From Mycobacterium sp. (GTDB lineage Bacteria; Actinomycetota; Actinomycetes; Mycobacteriales; Mycobacteriaceae), in contig JAOPWC010000151.1 of NCBI GenBank assembly GCA_025965895.1, forward strand, positions 1 to 61,616: a stretch of 61,616 nt of DNA, read 5' to 3'. A program made the position numbers and the translations under genes. Every line of letters starts with the position of its first letter. Position 1 is the stretch's first letter. Shown in pieces: positions 17,731-27,364 of this stretch. Under the pieces are notes generated by a model. It worked only from the letters and a program-made list of their open reading frames with translations. It did no database searches and was not told where the DNA came from.

Positions 17731-19551
17731 ATGGGATTCACCAAACCGGACTTCCCCGATGTCGATCCGGCAACGTTCATGCAGAAGCCGCTCATGGAGC
17801 GCATGCGTATTCTCGCCACCGACTGGGTGGACAACGGCTTCGGTTCACCGCGGATGGTGCACACTATCTACATCGCGAAGCTGGTCTTCTTTTACGCGCT
17901 CGGCAGCATCCTGGTAGCGACTCTGACGTCCGGGCTTCCGTTCCTTCATGTTTCGCAGTGGTGGAACCAGCCCATCGTCTACGAGAAGGCGGTTCTGTGG
18001 ACCGTGCTGCTGGAACTGATCGGCGTTGCCGGATCGTGGGGCCCGCTGGCAGGCAAGATTAAGCCGATGACAGGTGGCATCTTGTTCTGGGCCCGGCCGG
18101 GCACCATCCGGCTACGGCCGTGGAGGTGGGTGCCGTTGACCGGCGGCGACCGACGGACCTGGTTTGACGTCGGCCTGTACATTGTGCTGATGGTCAGCGT
18201 CGCTGTACCTCTGTGTTCGCCTGGGGTGCACAGTGATTCACTATCGGCGGCAGTGCCAAGCAACACGTCGGGTCTGGTCAATCCGGCGCTGCTGATCGCA
18301 CCGATCGCATTGCTGGTGATCATGGGACTGCGAGACAAGATCGTCTTCCTCGCGGCGCGCGGCGAGCAGTACCTTCCCGCGCTGATCATATTCGCCGCAT
18401 TCTCGTTCGTCGACATGATCGTTGCGCTGAAGCTGTTGATCGTGGTGGTCTGGGTCGGCGCGGGGGCGTCGAAGCTTGGGCAGCACTTCACCAACGTCAT
18501 TCCGCCGATGGTCAGCAACAGCCCGTTGATTCCGTTCAAGTGGCTGAAGCGGGCGCACTATCGCAGCTATCCCGAGGATCTGCGGCCTTCGCACCTCGCG
18601 AGCTTCATGGCGCACGGCCCGGGCAGTGTTGTGGAAATCGTTGCCCCGCTGATTTTGTTGTTCTCGACCAACAAATGGGTCACCGTCGCGGCGGTCGTGA
18701 TCATGGTGGGGTTTCACCTGTTCATCATCTCGACGTTCCCGCTTGCGGTGCCGCTGGAATGGAATGTTCTGTTCGCCTACGCAACGATCTTCCTGTTCCT
18801 CGGCTACCCGGGCTGGAACGGGTACGCGATCACCGACATGTCCTCGCCGTGGCTGACGGTCACGGTGGTGGCGGTGCTGCTGTTCTACCCGATTCTGGGC
18901 AATTTCCGGCCCGACAAGGTGTCATTCCTGCCGTCGATGCGGCAGTACGCCGGCAACTGGGCCTCCGCGGTGTGGGCGTTCGCGCCGGGTGCCGAGGCGA
19001 AGCTGAACGACGTCACCCGGACGGCGAAGAACCAGGTCGACCAGTTCGTCGACTTCGGCTACGAGCCGCAGTGGGCCGACGTCACTATGCAGCGCGTGAT
19101 TTCGTGGCGAACCATGCACAGCCAGGGCCGCGGGCTGTTCTCGGTGCTGCTCAAGACGCTGCCGGACATCGACACCCGCTCGGTTCGGGAGGGCGAGTTC
19201 GTCTGCAACTCGTTGATCGGCTTCAACTTCGGTGACGGGCACCTGCACAACGAGGACATGATCGCGGCGGTCCAGCGCGAGGCGGCGTTCGAGCCGGGCG
19301 AGCTGGTGGCCGTCTGGGTGGAATCGCAGGCATGGGGCAGTCGCGTCCAGCACTACAAGGTCATCGACGCAGCGCTCGGCGTGATCGAGCGCGGCACCTG
19401 GAAGGTGGCCGACGCCGTGAGCGAGCAGCCGTGGCTGCCCAATGGCCCGATCCCGACGGCGGTCACCTGGTCGCTGGTTGAACCGAGGAGAAGTGTTAAG
19501 CCCGCGGTCGCCCACGACGAGGAGGACCACGATCACGGGGCGCTGGCGTGA
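17731..19551 (+). CDS. DUF3556 transmembrane protein
   Basis: A 606-residue protein with about ten hydrophobic segments between residues ~45 and ~400, then a soluble C-terminal part of about 200 residues (LIGFNFGDGHLHNEDM, EPGELVAVWVESQAW). The length and domain order match the mycobacterial DUF3556 family, whose biochemical role is not established. The tail ends in a His/Asp/Glu-rich stretch (HDEEDHDHGALA), which might bind metal. AAAGGAG precedes the ATG. The stop overlaps the GTG of the oxidoreductase by four bases, so the two products are probably made together. Confidence 0.82.
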   Translation: MGFTKPDFPDVDPATFMQKPLMERMRILATDWVDNGFGSPRMVHTIYIAKLVFFYALGSILVATLTSGLPFLHVSQWWNQPIVYEKAVLWTVLLELIGVAGSWGPLAGKIKPMTGGILFWARPGTIRLRPWRWVPLTGGDRRTWFDVGLYIVLMVSVAVPLCSPGVHSDSLSAAVPSNTSGLVNPALLIAPIALLVIMGLRDKIVFLAARGEQYLPALIIFAAFSFVDMIVALKLLIVVVWVGAGASKLGQHFTNVIPPMVSNSPLIPFKWLKRAHYRSYPEDLRPSHLASFMAHGPGSVVEIVAPLILLFSTNKWVTVAAVVIMVGFHLFIISTFPLAVPLEWNVLFAYATIFLFLGYPGWNGYAITDMSSPWLTVTVVAVLLFYPILGNFRPDKVSFLPSMRQYAGNWASAVWAFAPGAEAKLNDVTRTAKNQVDQFVDFGYEPQWADVTMQRVISWRTMHSQGRGLFSVLLKTLPDIDTRSVREGEFVCNSLIGFNFGDGHLHNEDMIAAVQREAAFEPGELVAVWVESQAWGSRVQHYKVIDAALGVIERGTWKVADAVSEQPWLPNGPIPTAVTWSLVEPRRSVKPAVAHDEEDHDHGALA

Positions 19552-20960
19552 GCACCGCGATCGTCGTGGGGGCCGGGCCGAACGGCCTGGCCGCTGCGGT
19601 CGCCCTCGCCAAGGCCGGTCTTCAAGTCACGGTGCTGGAAGCGGCCGACGAAATCGGCGGCGGTACCCGCACCAGCGAGGCGATCATCTCCGGCCTGCTC
19701 CACGACCACTGCTCGGCGATCCACCCGATGGCGGTCGGCTCACAGTTCCTGAACGGCCTCGGCCTGGACCGCTACGGGTTGTCGTGGCGCCTGCCGGAAG
19801 TCGACTGCGTCCACCCGCTCGACGGGGGTAGCGCGGGCGTGTTGTACCGCTCCGTCGATACCACCGCCGACGGGTTGGGCGCCGATGGTACCCGGTGGCG
19901 CTGGCTGTTCGACAAGACGTCGGCCAGTTTCGATGCGCTGGCCGAGAACATCATGGGTCCGCTGTTGCGGGTGCCGCACCATCCGTTGACGCTGGCTCGG
20001 TTTGGTGCGCCGACCCTAGTGCCTGCATCCACCCTTGCCCGGTGGTTTCGTGGCGCGGAGGCGCGCGCATTGTTCGGAGGTGTTGCGGCGCACGCTTTTC
20101 GGCCGCTGCACTATCCGATGACATCGGCGATCGGCTTAGGCATTCTCACCGCGGGACACCGCCACGGATGGCCAGTGGCGGCCGGCGGGTCACAGTCGAT
20201 CACCAACGCGCTGGCGGCGCTGCTATCCGACCTCGGCGGCAAGATCGAAACGGGCACGCGCATCGAGACTGCCTCGCAGTTGCCGCCCGCCGATGTGACG
20301 ATGTTCGATCTGGCGCCCGAAGCCGTCGCCGGAATCCTCGGCGACCGGTTGCCGTCGCACGTCGCCCGGGCCTACCGGCGATTCCGCCACGGGCCGGGAG
20401 CATTCAAGGTGGACTTCGCGGTCGAGGGCGGTGTGCCGTGGACCAACCCGGCTGCTCACCGCGCCGGGACCGTTCATCTTGCAGGCACATTCGCCGAACT
20501 GGCCGCTACCGAGCGCGACATTCACACCGGACGCATGCCGGAGCGCCCGTTCGTCTTGGTCGGCCAGCAGTACCTGGCCGACCCGCAACGGTCCGTCGGC
20601 AGTATCCACCCGCTCTGGACGTACGCACATGTGCCGAACGGATTCTCGGGTGACGCCACGGAGGCGATCAACGCCCAGATCGACCGGTTCGCACCGGGCT
20701 TCCGGGACCGGATCGTGGGGATGACGATCCGCACGACCTCCCAAATGTCCAACTACAACCCGAATTACGTCGGCGGGGATATCATGACCGGCTCCAAGGA
20801 CATCCTTCAGTTGACCTTCGGACCTCGGATCACGTTGTCGCCCTACAAGGTCGGTATTCCGGGCATGTATATCTGCTCGGCGGCCACACCGCCAGGGCCT
20901 GGTGCGCATGGCATGTGCGGCGCCAATGCCGCAGACGTCGCACTTTCGGAACTCACCTAA
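19548..20960 (+). CDS. Phytoene-desaturase-like FAD-dependent oxidoreductase
   Basis: A 470-residue flavoprotein. It has the N-terminal dinucleotide fold VVGAGPNGLAAAVALAKAG with an acidic end to strand 2 (VLEAADEIGGGTRT), and a C-terminal FAD-contacting segment (GMYICSAATPPGPGAHGMCG). It belongs to the NAD(P)/FAD-dependent, CrtI-related amine-oxidase superfamily. The GTG overlaps the DUF3556 stop. It could act on an isoprenoid or other lipid activated by the ligase upstream, but no carotenoid gene is near, so carotenoid desaturation should not be assumed. Confidence 0.85.
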   Translation: MSTAIVVGAGPNGLAAAVALAKAGLQVTVLEAADEIGGGTRTSEAIISGLLHDHCSAIHPMAVGSQFLNGLGLDRYGLSWRLPEVDCVHPLDGGSAGVLYRSVDTTADGLGADGTRWRWLFDKTSASFDALAENIMGPLLRVPHHPLTLARFGAPTLVPASTLARWFRGAEARALFGGVAAHAFRPLHYPMTSAIGLGILTAGHRHGWPVAAGGSQSITNALAALLSDLGGKIETGTRIETASQLPPADVTMFDLAPEAVAGILGDRLPSHVARAYRRFRHGPGAFKVDFAVEGGVPWTNPAAHRAGTVHLAGTFAELAATERDIHTGRMPERPFVLVGQQYLADPQRSVGSIHPLWTYAHVPNGFSGDATEAINAQIDRFAPGFRDRIVGMTIRTTSQMSNYNPNYVGGDIMTGSKDILQLTFGPRITLSPYKVGIPGMYICSAATPPGPGAHGMCGANAADVALSELT

Positions 20961-21029
20961 CAGACCTAGAAAGAACGGAGCATCGATCATGACAAGCGTA
21001 TTGGAGTCCGAACTTTGCCCGCCGAACCC

Positions 21030-21630
21030 GCCGGCCACGGACAAGCTGGCCGGACTGCCAGTCCTCGATGATTCGGCTCTCGGCGCCGACGTGCTGGATG
21101 TCGATGGCGTTGAAGTTGATGGGCTGTCCGTGGCCCTTGATGCCGCTGTCGGTGCCGGTGAAATGCCCCTGGAAAACGAGTCGGGCGGTGAACGTGTCAC
21201 CGGACGTACGGGTCGGCAAGTTGGCAGGTGAGGTCAGCTACAGCGGTGCGGAACGCCGCGGAGGCCGCGATGGGCCCAGCCGGGCCCTGGGGCGTCCGGT
21301 GGACAGGGTGTTGCCCGGGAGTCCGGGCTGACGGCTTGATCGAGGAACGTGGTGTCCCCGGTGTTCCAGAACATGTAGATCAGCTGCGCGGTAGGCACCA
21401 CCGCACGGGCCTGGGCGAGGCCGGCACCGGTTGCGGTGTGCACCGACGCGGGCACCATGAGGCCGGCGCTCTGGTCGACCAAGTCAGAGGTGGCGGCCGC
21501 TCCGCTGGCCGAGGTACTCGTCGGTCCGGTGCGCGACGCACTTGAAGCCCCCCTCAGGCCGCAAGTGCGAAAGCCAAAGCAGCCGTTACTACCGCGGTCA
21601 ATGTCGCCGTACCTCGGCGCCTGGCGTGCC
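21030..21630 (-). pseudogene. Secreted SnoaL-like protein, multiply frameshifted
   Basis: The minus strand carries the parts of one protein in three frames. First comes a signal-peptide-like RRRGTATLTAVVTAALAFALAA, ended by TGA. Then ASVHTATGAGLAQARAVVPT and IYMFWNTGDTTFLDQAV, then AASAAFRTAVADLTCQLAD in another frame. Last come GDTFTARLVFQGHFTGTDSG and GHGQPINFNAIDIQHVG...RIIEDW in a third. This is the SnoaL-like ester-cyclase fold (NTF2 superfamily) with an export signal. At least three frameshifts or stops and loss of the normal C-terminus make it non-functional. It lies downstream of, and convergent with, the oxidoreductase operon. Confidence 0.7.
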
Positions 21631-21699
21631 TGCAGAGTGGGGTGTCGGAGGTGTGGGACGCGGACGGGCTGCTCACGGGAGACGTCCCAGCCACTTTTT

Positions 21700-21718
21700 A
21701 GCCTCCCGGGGGGAGGCT
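21700..21718 (-). terminator. Short perfect hairpin
   Basis: Arms AGCCTCCC (21700-21707) and GGGAGGCT (21711-21718) close a 3-base loop. It lies about 65 bases after the stop of the leftward 103-aa gene and could end the symporter transcript. There is no T-run. Confidence 0.35.
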
Positions 21719-21784
21719 TGAGAAAAGCCCTTCGCCGTCGGCGTGACGCAGAACAGGTCGCCGGTGCCCTGAGATGTCGTCTCA

Positions 21785-22096
21785 TCAATGCTCCGTCTCC
21801 GACGGCGACTCCTGCTCAAGGGCATGGACGTCGACACGGAGCGGACGCAGCATCGCCCACGTGAAGAACACGGCGGCGACCGCGACCAGAACCAGTCCCA
21901 CCCACCAGTTCGCGCTGGTGCCGGCATAGAGGTCCACCCGGTCGCTGGCCGCGGCCTTGTTGTCGTGGGTTCGCAGCACTCCTGGCACCAATCCGGCGAT
22001 GATCAGCAGCACGCCGTAGATGCCGAGCAGCGCGCCGACGATGTTGCGGATGTCGAACAGTCGGAGGTGCACCTCGTTGCGGTGTGTGTCAGCCAT
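21785..22096 (-). CDS. Small two-helix membrane protein
   Basis: A 103-residue protein with two clear membrane helices (IVGALLGIYGVLLIIAGLV near 18-38 and NWWVGLVLVAVAAVFFTWAM near 65-84) and a charged C-terminus. It starts 18 bases after the symporter stop, so it is very probably co-transcribed with it and may be an accessory subunit. I do not recognise a named family. Confidence 0.7.
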   Translation of the reverse strand: MADTHRNEVHLRLFDIRNIVGALLGIYGVLLIIAGLVPGVLRTHDNKAAASDRVDLYAGTSANWWVGLVLVAVAAVFFTWAMLRPLRVDVHALEQESPSETEH

Positions 22097-22114
22097 GGCA
22101 ATTCCTCGGGCAAC

Positions 22115-23863
22115 TCAGCGGAAGACGACGTTGAGGATGATGACCAGCACCAGCATCACCCCGGCGAGCGGAACCGGCTTCAGATACCACGGCTTCCCCG
22201 CATCCTCAGGGTCGGAGAAGATCGGCACCTGCGTCTCGCCGTAGACGAACCCGACCAACTCCCCACGCGATTTCGGCGTGGTCACCAGACTGACTCCCAC
22301 GCTGACGACAATGTCGACGATGAACGCCGCCGTCGCGGCAACGAACGGCATGCCCTGGCCGGGCAGGTTGATCACACCCACTCTGGAGAGGATGAAAATG
22401 ATGACGGCAGAGAGTGTTCCGGCGACGAGGCCGACCCAGCCGGCGGTGGCGGTCATCCGCTTCCAGAACATGCCGAGAATGAATGTCGCGAACAACGGGG
22501 CGTTGAAGAAGCCGAACAGCGTCTGCAGATAATCCATCAGGTTGGAGTAGCCCGACGCGATGAGCGCGGTGAAAATCGCGAGCACGGTGGCTGCGACGGT
22601 CGCGTAGCGGCCCACCCGGATGTAGTAGTTGTCGGAGCGGTCCTTGACCACGTACTGCTGCCAGATGTCGTAGCTGAACACGGTGTTGAACGCCGACACA
22701 TTGGCGGCCACCCCGGCCATGAACGATGCGATCAGGCCCGCGACGGCGACACCCAGGAGGCCGTTGGGCAGGATGTCGCGGATCATCAAAAGTATTGCGT
22801 CGTTGTAGGTGATGTTGCCCTTGCCCGTGGATTTCAGGTGGATCAGATCACCGATCGCGGCCGCGGCGATCATCCCGGGCACCACCACCACGAACGGGAT
22901 CAGCATTTTCGGAAACGAGCCGATGATCGGCGCGCGACGCGCCGCCGACATCGAGTGCGACGCCATCGCACGCTGGACCTCGACGAAGTTCGTCGTCCAA
23001 TAGCCAAAGGACAGCACGAATCCGAGGCCGAACACGATCCCGATCACCGACCAGACCGGGCTGGAAAAGCCACTGAGCGCTTGACCCGGCCAGGTGGTTA
23101 GCTGCTCGTGGACCGTCGCGGTCACCGAACCGTCAGCCTTGTGTGTGTCGATCACCTTGTCCCGCAACCCGCTCCAGCCGCCGACCTTGATGAGTCCGAA
23201 GATGGTGAGCGGAACCAGCGCCGCGAGGATCACGAAGAACTGCAGCACCTCGTTGTAGATCGCCGCCGAGAGCCCACCGAGCGCGGTGTAGGTGAGCACG
23301 ATCGCCGCCGCAACGATCAGCGACACCCACTTGCTCCAGCCGAGCAGCGCGTTGACCACCGTGGCCAGCAGGAACAGATTCACACCAGCGATCAACACCT
23401 GCGCAACGGCGAAGCTGATGGCGTTCACCAGATGTGCGCCGGTGCCGAAGCGGCGGCGCATGAACTCCGGAACGCTGCGTACCTTCGAGCCGTAGTAGAA
23501 AGGCATCATCACCACGCCGAGGAACAGCATCGCCGGAACGGCGCCGATCCAGTAGTAATGCATTGTGGCAAGACCGATCTGGGCACCGTTCGCCGACATG
23601 CCCATGATCTCGACGGCGCCGAGATTGGCCGACACGAACGCGATACCGGTGACCCACGCCGGCAGCCGCCGCCCGGAGAGGAAGAAGTCAAGGCTGGACG
23701 AGATCTGGCTGCGAGCGAGGTAACCGATGCCGAGGACGAAGACGAAGTAGATCGCGACCAAGATGTAGTCGAGCGCGCCGACGTGGAGTTGCAAGACGTT
23801 CTCGGCGGTCAGGCTGGTGGTCGTGTCGATCAACTCCTCTGAGCGCGTCCGCACGGTTACCAC
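22115..23863 (-). CDS. Sodium:solute symporter (SSS family), putative galactose transporter
   Basis: A 582-residue transporter with about 14 hydrophobic segments. SSS-family features: an N-terminal DYILVAIYFVFVLGIGYLAR helix, FLSGRRLPAW, FVSANLGAVEIMGMSANGAQ, and the conserved LGGLSAAIYNEVLQ. The sequence style is that of sodium/sugar (SGLT-like) members. It is divergent from galT-galK with 77 bases between, which points to galactose or a related sugar as substrate. The GTG at 23863 is the longest start; a GTG three codons in is an alternative. Confidence 0.85.
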   Translation of the reverse strand: MVTVRTRSEELIDTTTSLTAENVLQLHVGALDYILVAIYFVFVLGIGYLARSQISSSLDFFLSGRRLPAWVTGIAFVSANLGAVEIMGMSANGAQIGLATMHYYWIGAVPAMLFLGVVMMPFYYGSKVRSVPEFMRRRFGTGAHLVNAISFAVAQVLIAGVNLFLLATVVNALLGWSKWVSLIVAAAIVLTYTALGGLSAAIYNEVLQFFVILAALVPLTIFGLIKVGGWSGLRDKVIDTHKADGSVTATVHEQLTTWPGQALSGFSSPVWSVIGIVFGLGFVLSFGYWTTNFVEVQRAMASHSMSAARRAPIIGSFPKMLIPFVVVVPGMIAAAAIGDLIHLKSTGKGNITYNDAILLMIRDILPNGLLGVAVAGLIASFMAGVAANVSAFNTVFSYDIWQQYVVKDRSDNYYIRVGRYATVAATVLAIFTALIASGYSNLMDYLQTLFGFFNAPLFATFILGMFWKRMTATAGWVGLVAGTLSAVIIFILSRVGVINLPGQGMPFVAATAAFIVDIVVSVGVSLVTTPKSRGELVGFVYGETQVPIFSDPEDAGKPWYLKPVPLAGVMLVLVIILNVVFR

Positions 23864-23940
23864 GCAGAAGGTAACAGCTTTGCCTCAGCTCAGAACCGCT
23901 GGTTGTTTACTTGTGTTCGGACCGACGTGGGGAGAGGACG

Positions 23941-25041
23941 ATGACGGACATCGTGACAGCACCGACGCGGTGGCCGCTGGCCGACGGCCGCGACCTGCTG
24001 TTCTTTTCGCTGCCCGGGCACACGCCCGAACCGGTGCCCGACCGGCGGCCGCTGCCACCCCGGGCGGCGCGCGAATCGCAGTTGCGCTTCGACCGGCAGA
24101 CCGGCCAGTGGGTCGTCATCGCCGCGTTGCGTCAAGACCGCACCTATAAGCCGGCCGCCGATCAGTGCCCGCTGTGTCCCGGGCCGTCCGGGCTGACCAG
24201 CGAGGTGCCCGCGCCCCACTACGATGTCGTCGTCTTCGAGAACCGCTTCCCGAGCCTGTCCGGGGCGGGAACATCGCCGTTCGAACTTCCGCACCCCGAC
24301 GGCACCGGGTTCGTTTCCGCGCCCGGCCACGGGCGCTGCGAGGTTATCTGCTTCTCCGACAACCACACAGCGTCGTTCGCCGACCTCGAACTTCGGCACG
24401 CCCGTCTGGTGGTCGACGCATGGCGTCACCGAACCGCCGACCTGATGGCCCGGCCCGGGATCGAGCAGGTGTTCTGCTTTGAGAACAGAGGCGAGGAGAT
24501 CGGTGTGACGCTCACCCATCCCCACGGTCAGATCTACGGCTATCCGTTCGTGACGCCACGTGCCGCGGAGATGCTGCGTCAGGCGCGGTCACATGCGGTG
24601 CGCAACCGCAGCAACCTGTTCGCCGACCTGCTCGCGCATGAGGTGGCCGACGGAAGGCGCATCATCGCACGCACAGACCTGTTCACCGTGTTCGTGCCCT
24701 TCGCCGCGCGCTGGCCGGTGGAAGTACACATCTATCCGAACAGGTTCGTGCACAGTCTCGTTGATCTGGACGACGCGGAGCTGGGCGGGTTCGCCGGGAT
24801 CTACCTCGATGTGCTCAGACGCTTCGATCGCATGTACAACGCGCCGCTGCCGTACATGTCGGCGCTGCATCAGTACGCCGACAACGAAGAGCAGCGGGAG
24901 GGCTACTTTCACGTCGAGCTGATGTCGATTCGGCGCAGCGCCACCAAGCTGAAATACCTGGCCGCCTCCGAGTCGGCGATGGACGCGTTCATCAGCGACG
25001 TCACACCGGAGACCGTCGCGCAACGACTGCGGGAGCTCTAG
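23941..25041 (+). CDS. galT: Galactose-1-phosphate uridylyltransferase
   Basis: A 366-residue GalT that transfers UMP between UDP-glucose and galactose-1-phosphate in the Leloir pathway. The active-site HPH is in LTHPHGQIYGY (His193-Pro-His195, the second His being the nucleophile). The zinc-site pair CPLC is near residue 76, and the C-terminal half has HQYADNEEQREGYFHVEL. GGAGAGG precedes the ATG. The stop TAG directly abuts the galK ATG, so the two form an operon. The 77-base divergent gap to the symporter must hold the control region. Confidence 0.95.
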   Translation: MTDIVTAPTRWPLADGRDLLFFSLPGHTPEPVPDRRPLPPRAARESQLRFDRQTGQWVVIAALRQDRTYKPAADQCPLCPGPSGLTSEVPAPHYDVVVFENRFPSLSGAGTSPFELPHPDGTGFVSAPGHGRCEVICFSDNHTASFADLELRHARLVVDAWRHRTADLMARPGIEQVFCFENRGEEIGVTLTHPHGQIYGYPFVTPRAAEMLRQARSHAVRNRSNLFADLLAHEVADGRRIIARTDLFTVFVPFAARWPVEVHIYPNRFVHSLVDLDDAELGGFAGIYLDVLRRFDRMYNAPLPYMSALHQYADNEEQREGYFHVELMSIRRSATKLKYLAASESAMDAFISDVTPETVAQRLREL

Positions 25042-26145
25042 ATGACGATCAGATACTCAGCGCCGGGCCGGATCAATCTGATCGGCGAGCACACCGACTA
25101 CAACCTGGGCTTCGCGCTTGCGATCGCGCTTCCCGAACGCACCGTGGCGACCTTCGATCCCGATGAGAGCGACGCGATCACCGTGGGCAGCGACAATGTC
25201 GACGGCACGGTAGCGATCCCACGCGACACGATGCCGGGCGATGTCACAGGTTGGGCCGCCTACGTGGCGGGCGTGATGTGGGCGCTACGCCGTGCGGGCC
25301 ACCCGGTGGTCGGGGGGACGATGTCCGTGCAGGGCGGTGTCGAGATGGGATCGGGTCTGGCGTCGTCGGCGGCGCTGGAGTGCGCCGCGCTCGGCGCGAT
25401 CGCCTCCGCCGCCGGTGTCTTCATCGACCGGGTAGAGCAGGCCTGGATCACACAGCGCGCCGAGAATGAATACGTTGGTGCCCCAACGGGTTTGCTGGAC
25501 CAGCTGGCATCGCTTTACGGGGAGCCGTCGAAGGCGCTGTTGATCGACTTTCGCGAGGTCAGCATTCAGCCGGTCAACTTCGATCCCGAGGCGTCGGGTG
25601 CCGGCTTGCTGCTCATTGACTCTCGGGCGCGACATGGTCATGCGGGCGGAGAATACGCAGCGCGGCGCGAGTCGTGTGAGCGGGCAGCCGCGGACCTGGG
25701 GGTGGCGTCGCTGCGTGAGGTGCAAGACCGTGGGACGTCGGTGCTCAACGCACTGACCGACGCGGTGGATGCGCGACGCGCCCGCCACATCCTCACCGAC
25801 AACCAGCGCGTGCTGGATTTCGTTGCTGCGCTTGGCGATTCCGACTTCATCGAAGCCGGTCGAATCCTGACGGCATCGCACGCATCGATGCGAGACGACT
25901 TCGAGATCACCACAGAACACATCGATCTCATCGCCGACACCGCCGTGCGGGCTGGCGCACTGGGAGCGCGGATGACCGGTGGCGGCTTCGGTGGATGTGT
26001 GATCGCCCTGGTTCCCGCCGACGGGGCCGAAGCTATCGGTGATGCGGTACGGCACACGGTGAGCGAGTTCGGGTACGTGGAACCGAAGATCAGCCGCACC
26101 TACGCCTCGGCCGGCGCTATGTCCGCTGATCGTTGCCCAGGTTGA
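25042..26145 (+). CDS. galK: Galactokinase
   Basis: A 367-residue GHMP kinase that phosphorylates galactose at C1. The galactokinase signature GRINLIGEHTDYNLGFALAIA lies near residues 9-29, the ATP-loop GSGLASSAALE near 103, and the C-terminal GHMP motif ARMTGGGFGGC near 310. It starts on the base after the galT stop. The last 29 bases overlap the 3' end of the oppositely oriented protease gene. No galE or galM is in the window. Confidence 0.95.
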   Translation: MTIRYSAPGRINLIGEHTDYNLGFALAIALPERTVATFDPDESDAITVGSDNVDGTVAIPRDTMPGDVTGWAAYVAGVMWALRRAGHPVVGGTMSVQGGVEMGSGLASSAALECAALGAIASAAGVFIDRVEQAWITQRAENEYVGAPTGLLDQLASLYGEPSKALLIDFREVSIQPVNFDPEASGAGLLLIDSRARHGHAGGEYAARRESCERAAADLGVASLREVQDRGTSVLNALTDAVDARRARHILTDNQRVLDFVAALGDSDFIEAGRILTASHASMRDDFEITTEHIDLIADTAVRAGALGARMTGGGFGGCVIALVPADGAEAIGDAVRHTVSEFGYVEPKISRTYASAGAMSADRCPG

Positions 26146-27364
26146 CTCCGGCAGTCCGGGTCGTGCCCGTACGCTCGACGAACGTCAGGGTCACCTTGTC
26201 ACCGGGCGCCTTCGTCCGGACCGCGGCCACCAGCGCGTCCGCGTTGGTGACGACTTGATCGTCGACCTTGGTCACCACCATCCCGCTCGAAAGGCCGGCG
26301 GACGCGGCGGGGCCGCCGGGTGCCACCTCGGTGATCTTGGCGCCGTGGACGGTGGGGTCGCTGCTGACCTGCACGCCCAAGGAGGCGTGAGATGCCTTGC
26401 CCGAGGAGATGAGTTCATCGGCCACTCGCTTGGCCTGGTCGACAGGAATCGCGAAACCGAGTCCGATAGAGCCGCTCTGCACACCGAGTGAGTCACCCAG
26501 CGACGCGATGGCGGAAGTGATCCCGACGAGATGGCCGCTCATGTCGACGAGCGCGCCACCGGAGCTTCCGGGATTCATCGCGGCGTCGGTCTGAATCGCG
26601 TCGAGCACAGTGCTCTGGTCGGTGGTGCCGCCCAGAGCGGACACCGGCCGGTGCAGCGCGCTGACCACGCCCGTCGTGACCGTGCCGGCCAGACCGAGGG
26701 GCGCCCCGATCGCGACAACGTCTTCCCCGACGTGGAGGCTGGTCGCCGAGCCGAGCGTAATCGGGATCAGGCCCGAAATTCCTTGTGCGCGAACAACCGC
26801 GATGTCGGTGACAGGGTCGGCGCTCACGACGCTGAACGGGGCTGTGCGGCCGTCGCCGAAGGTGACGACCCTCTGTGCGGAGCTCCGATCACCGCCGGTG
26901 TCCGGCGCCGACACGACGTGCGCATTGGTCATGATCAAGCCGTTGGAGCTCAGAATGATGCCAGAGCCTTCGTCGTATTGGAGTCCCACACGTGTCTCCA
27001 GTTGCACCACGCTGGGCGCCACTTCGGCAGCAACCTGCTCGACCGAACCGGACGGGAGATTGGCCACCGGCTCTTTGGAAGCACCGGCCGCCGCCGTCAC
27101 GAGCGTGCTTGGAGCGGAATGGGTGTGATCGACGCTTACCGCGACGGCTCCGCCGATCCCCGCGGAGATCCCGGCCAGAACGACCGCTGCGGAGATCAGT
27201 GCGCCGACGCGCGCCGGGCTGCGCTGGTGCACGTCAGCGGTAGCCGGCGGGTGCCACCCTGAAGGAGGCTGGACCGCGAAGGGTGGATGTCGATGCCCAT
27301 CGCCATGCGGGCGCGACAGGTGTCGTGGTTGAAAAAATGGGGAATGCCGCCGGTGAGTGGTCAT
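26117..27364 (-). CDS. Membrane-anchored HtrA/PepD-like serine protease with PDZ domain
   Basis: A 415-residue DegP/HtrA-type protease. It has a cytoplasmic N-terminus rich in His and Pro, one membrane helix (about residues 52-78), a trypsin-like domain with predicted triad His149 (TNAHV), Asp187 (VTDIAVV) and Ser268 (NPGSSGGAL), and a C-terminal PDZ domain (about 310-410). It closely resembles mycobacterial PepD (Rv0983) along its length, including GSVEQVAAEVAPSVVQLET. It probably handles envelope stress outside the membrane. The ATG at 27364 is chosen where PepD-type N-termini begin; the frame is open to 27466. Confidence 0.88.
   Translation of the reverse strand: MTTHRRHSPFFQPRHLSRPHGDGHRHPPFAVQPPSGWHPPATADVHQRSPARVGALISAAVVLAGISAGIGGAVAVSVDHTHSAPSTLVTAAAGASKEPVANLPSGSVEQVAAEVAPSVVQLETRVGLQYDEGSGIILSSNGLIMTNAHVVSAPDTGGDRSSAQRVVTFGDGRTAPFSVVSADPVTDIAVVRAQGISGLIPITLGSATSLHVGEDVVAIGAPLGLAGTVTTGVVSALHRPVSALGGTTDQSTVLDAIQTDAAMNPGSSGGALVDMSGHLVGITSAIASLGDSLGVQSGSIGLGFAIPVDQAKRVADELISSGKASHASLGVQVSSDPTVHGAKITEVAPGGPAASAGLSSGMVVTKVDDQVVTNADALVAAVRTKAPGDKVTLTFVERTGTTRTAGVNLGNDQRT

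Noticed and set aside
19548..20960. A carotenoid biosynthesis gene
   Set aside because: The protein is CrtI-like, but no phytoene synthase or other crt gene is nearby; carotenoid desaturation is not supported.
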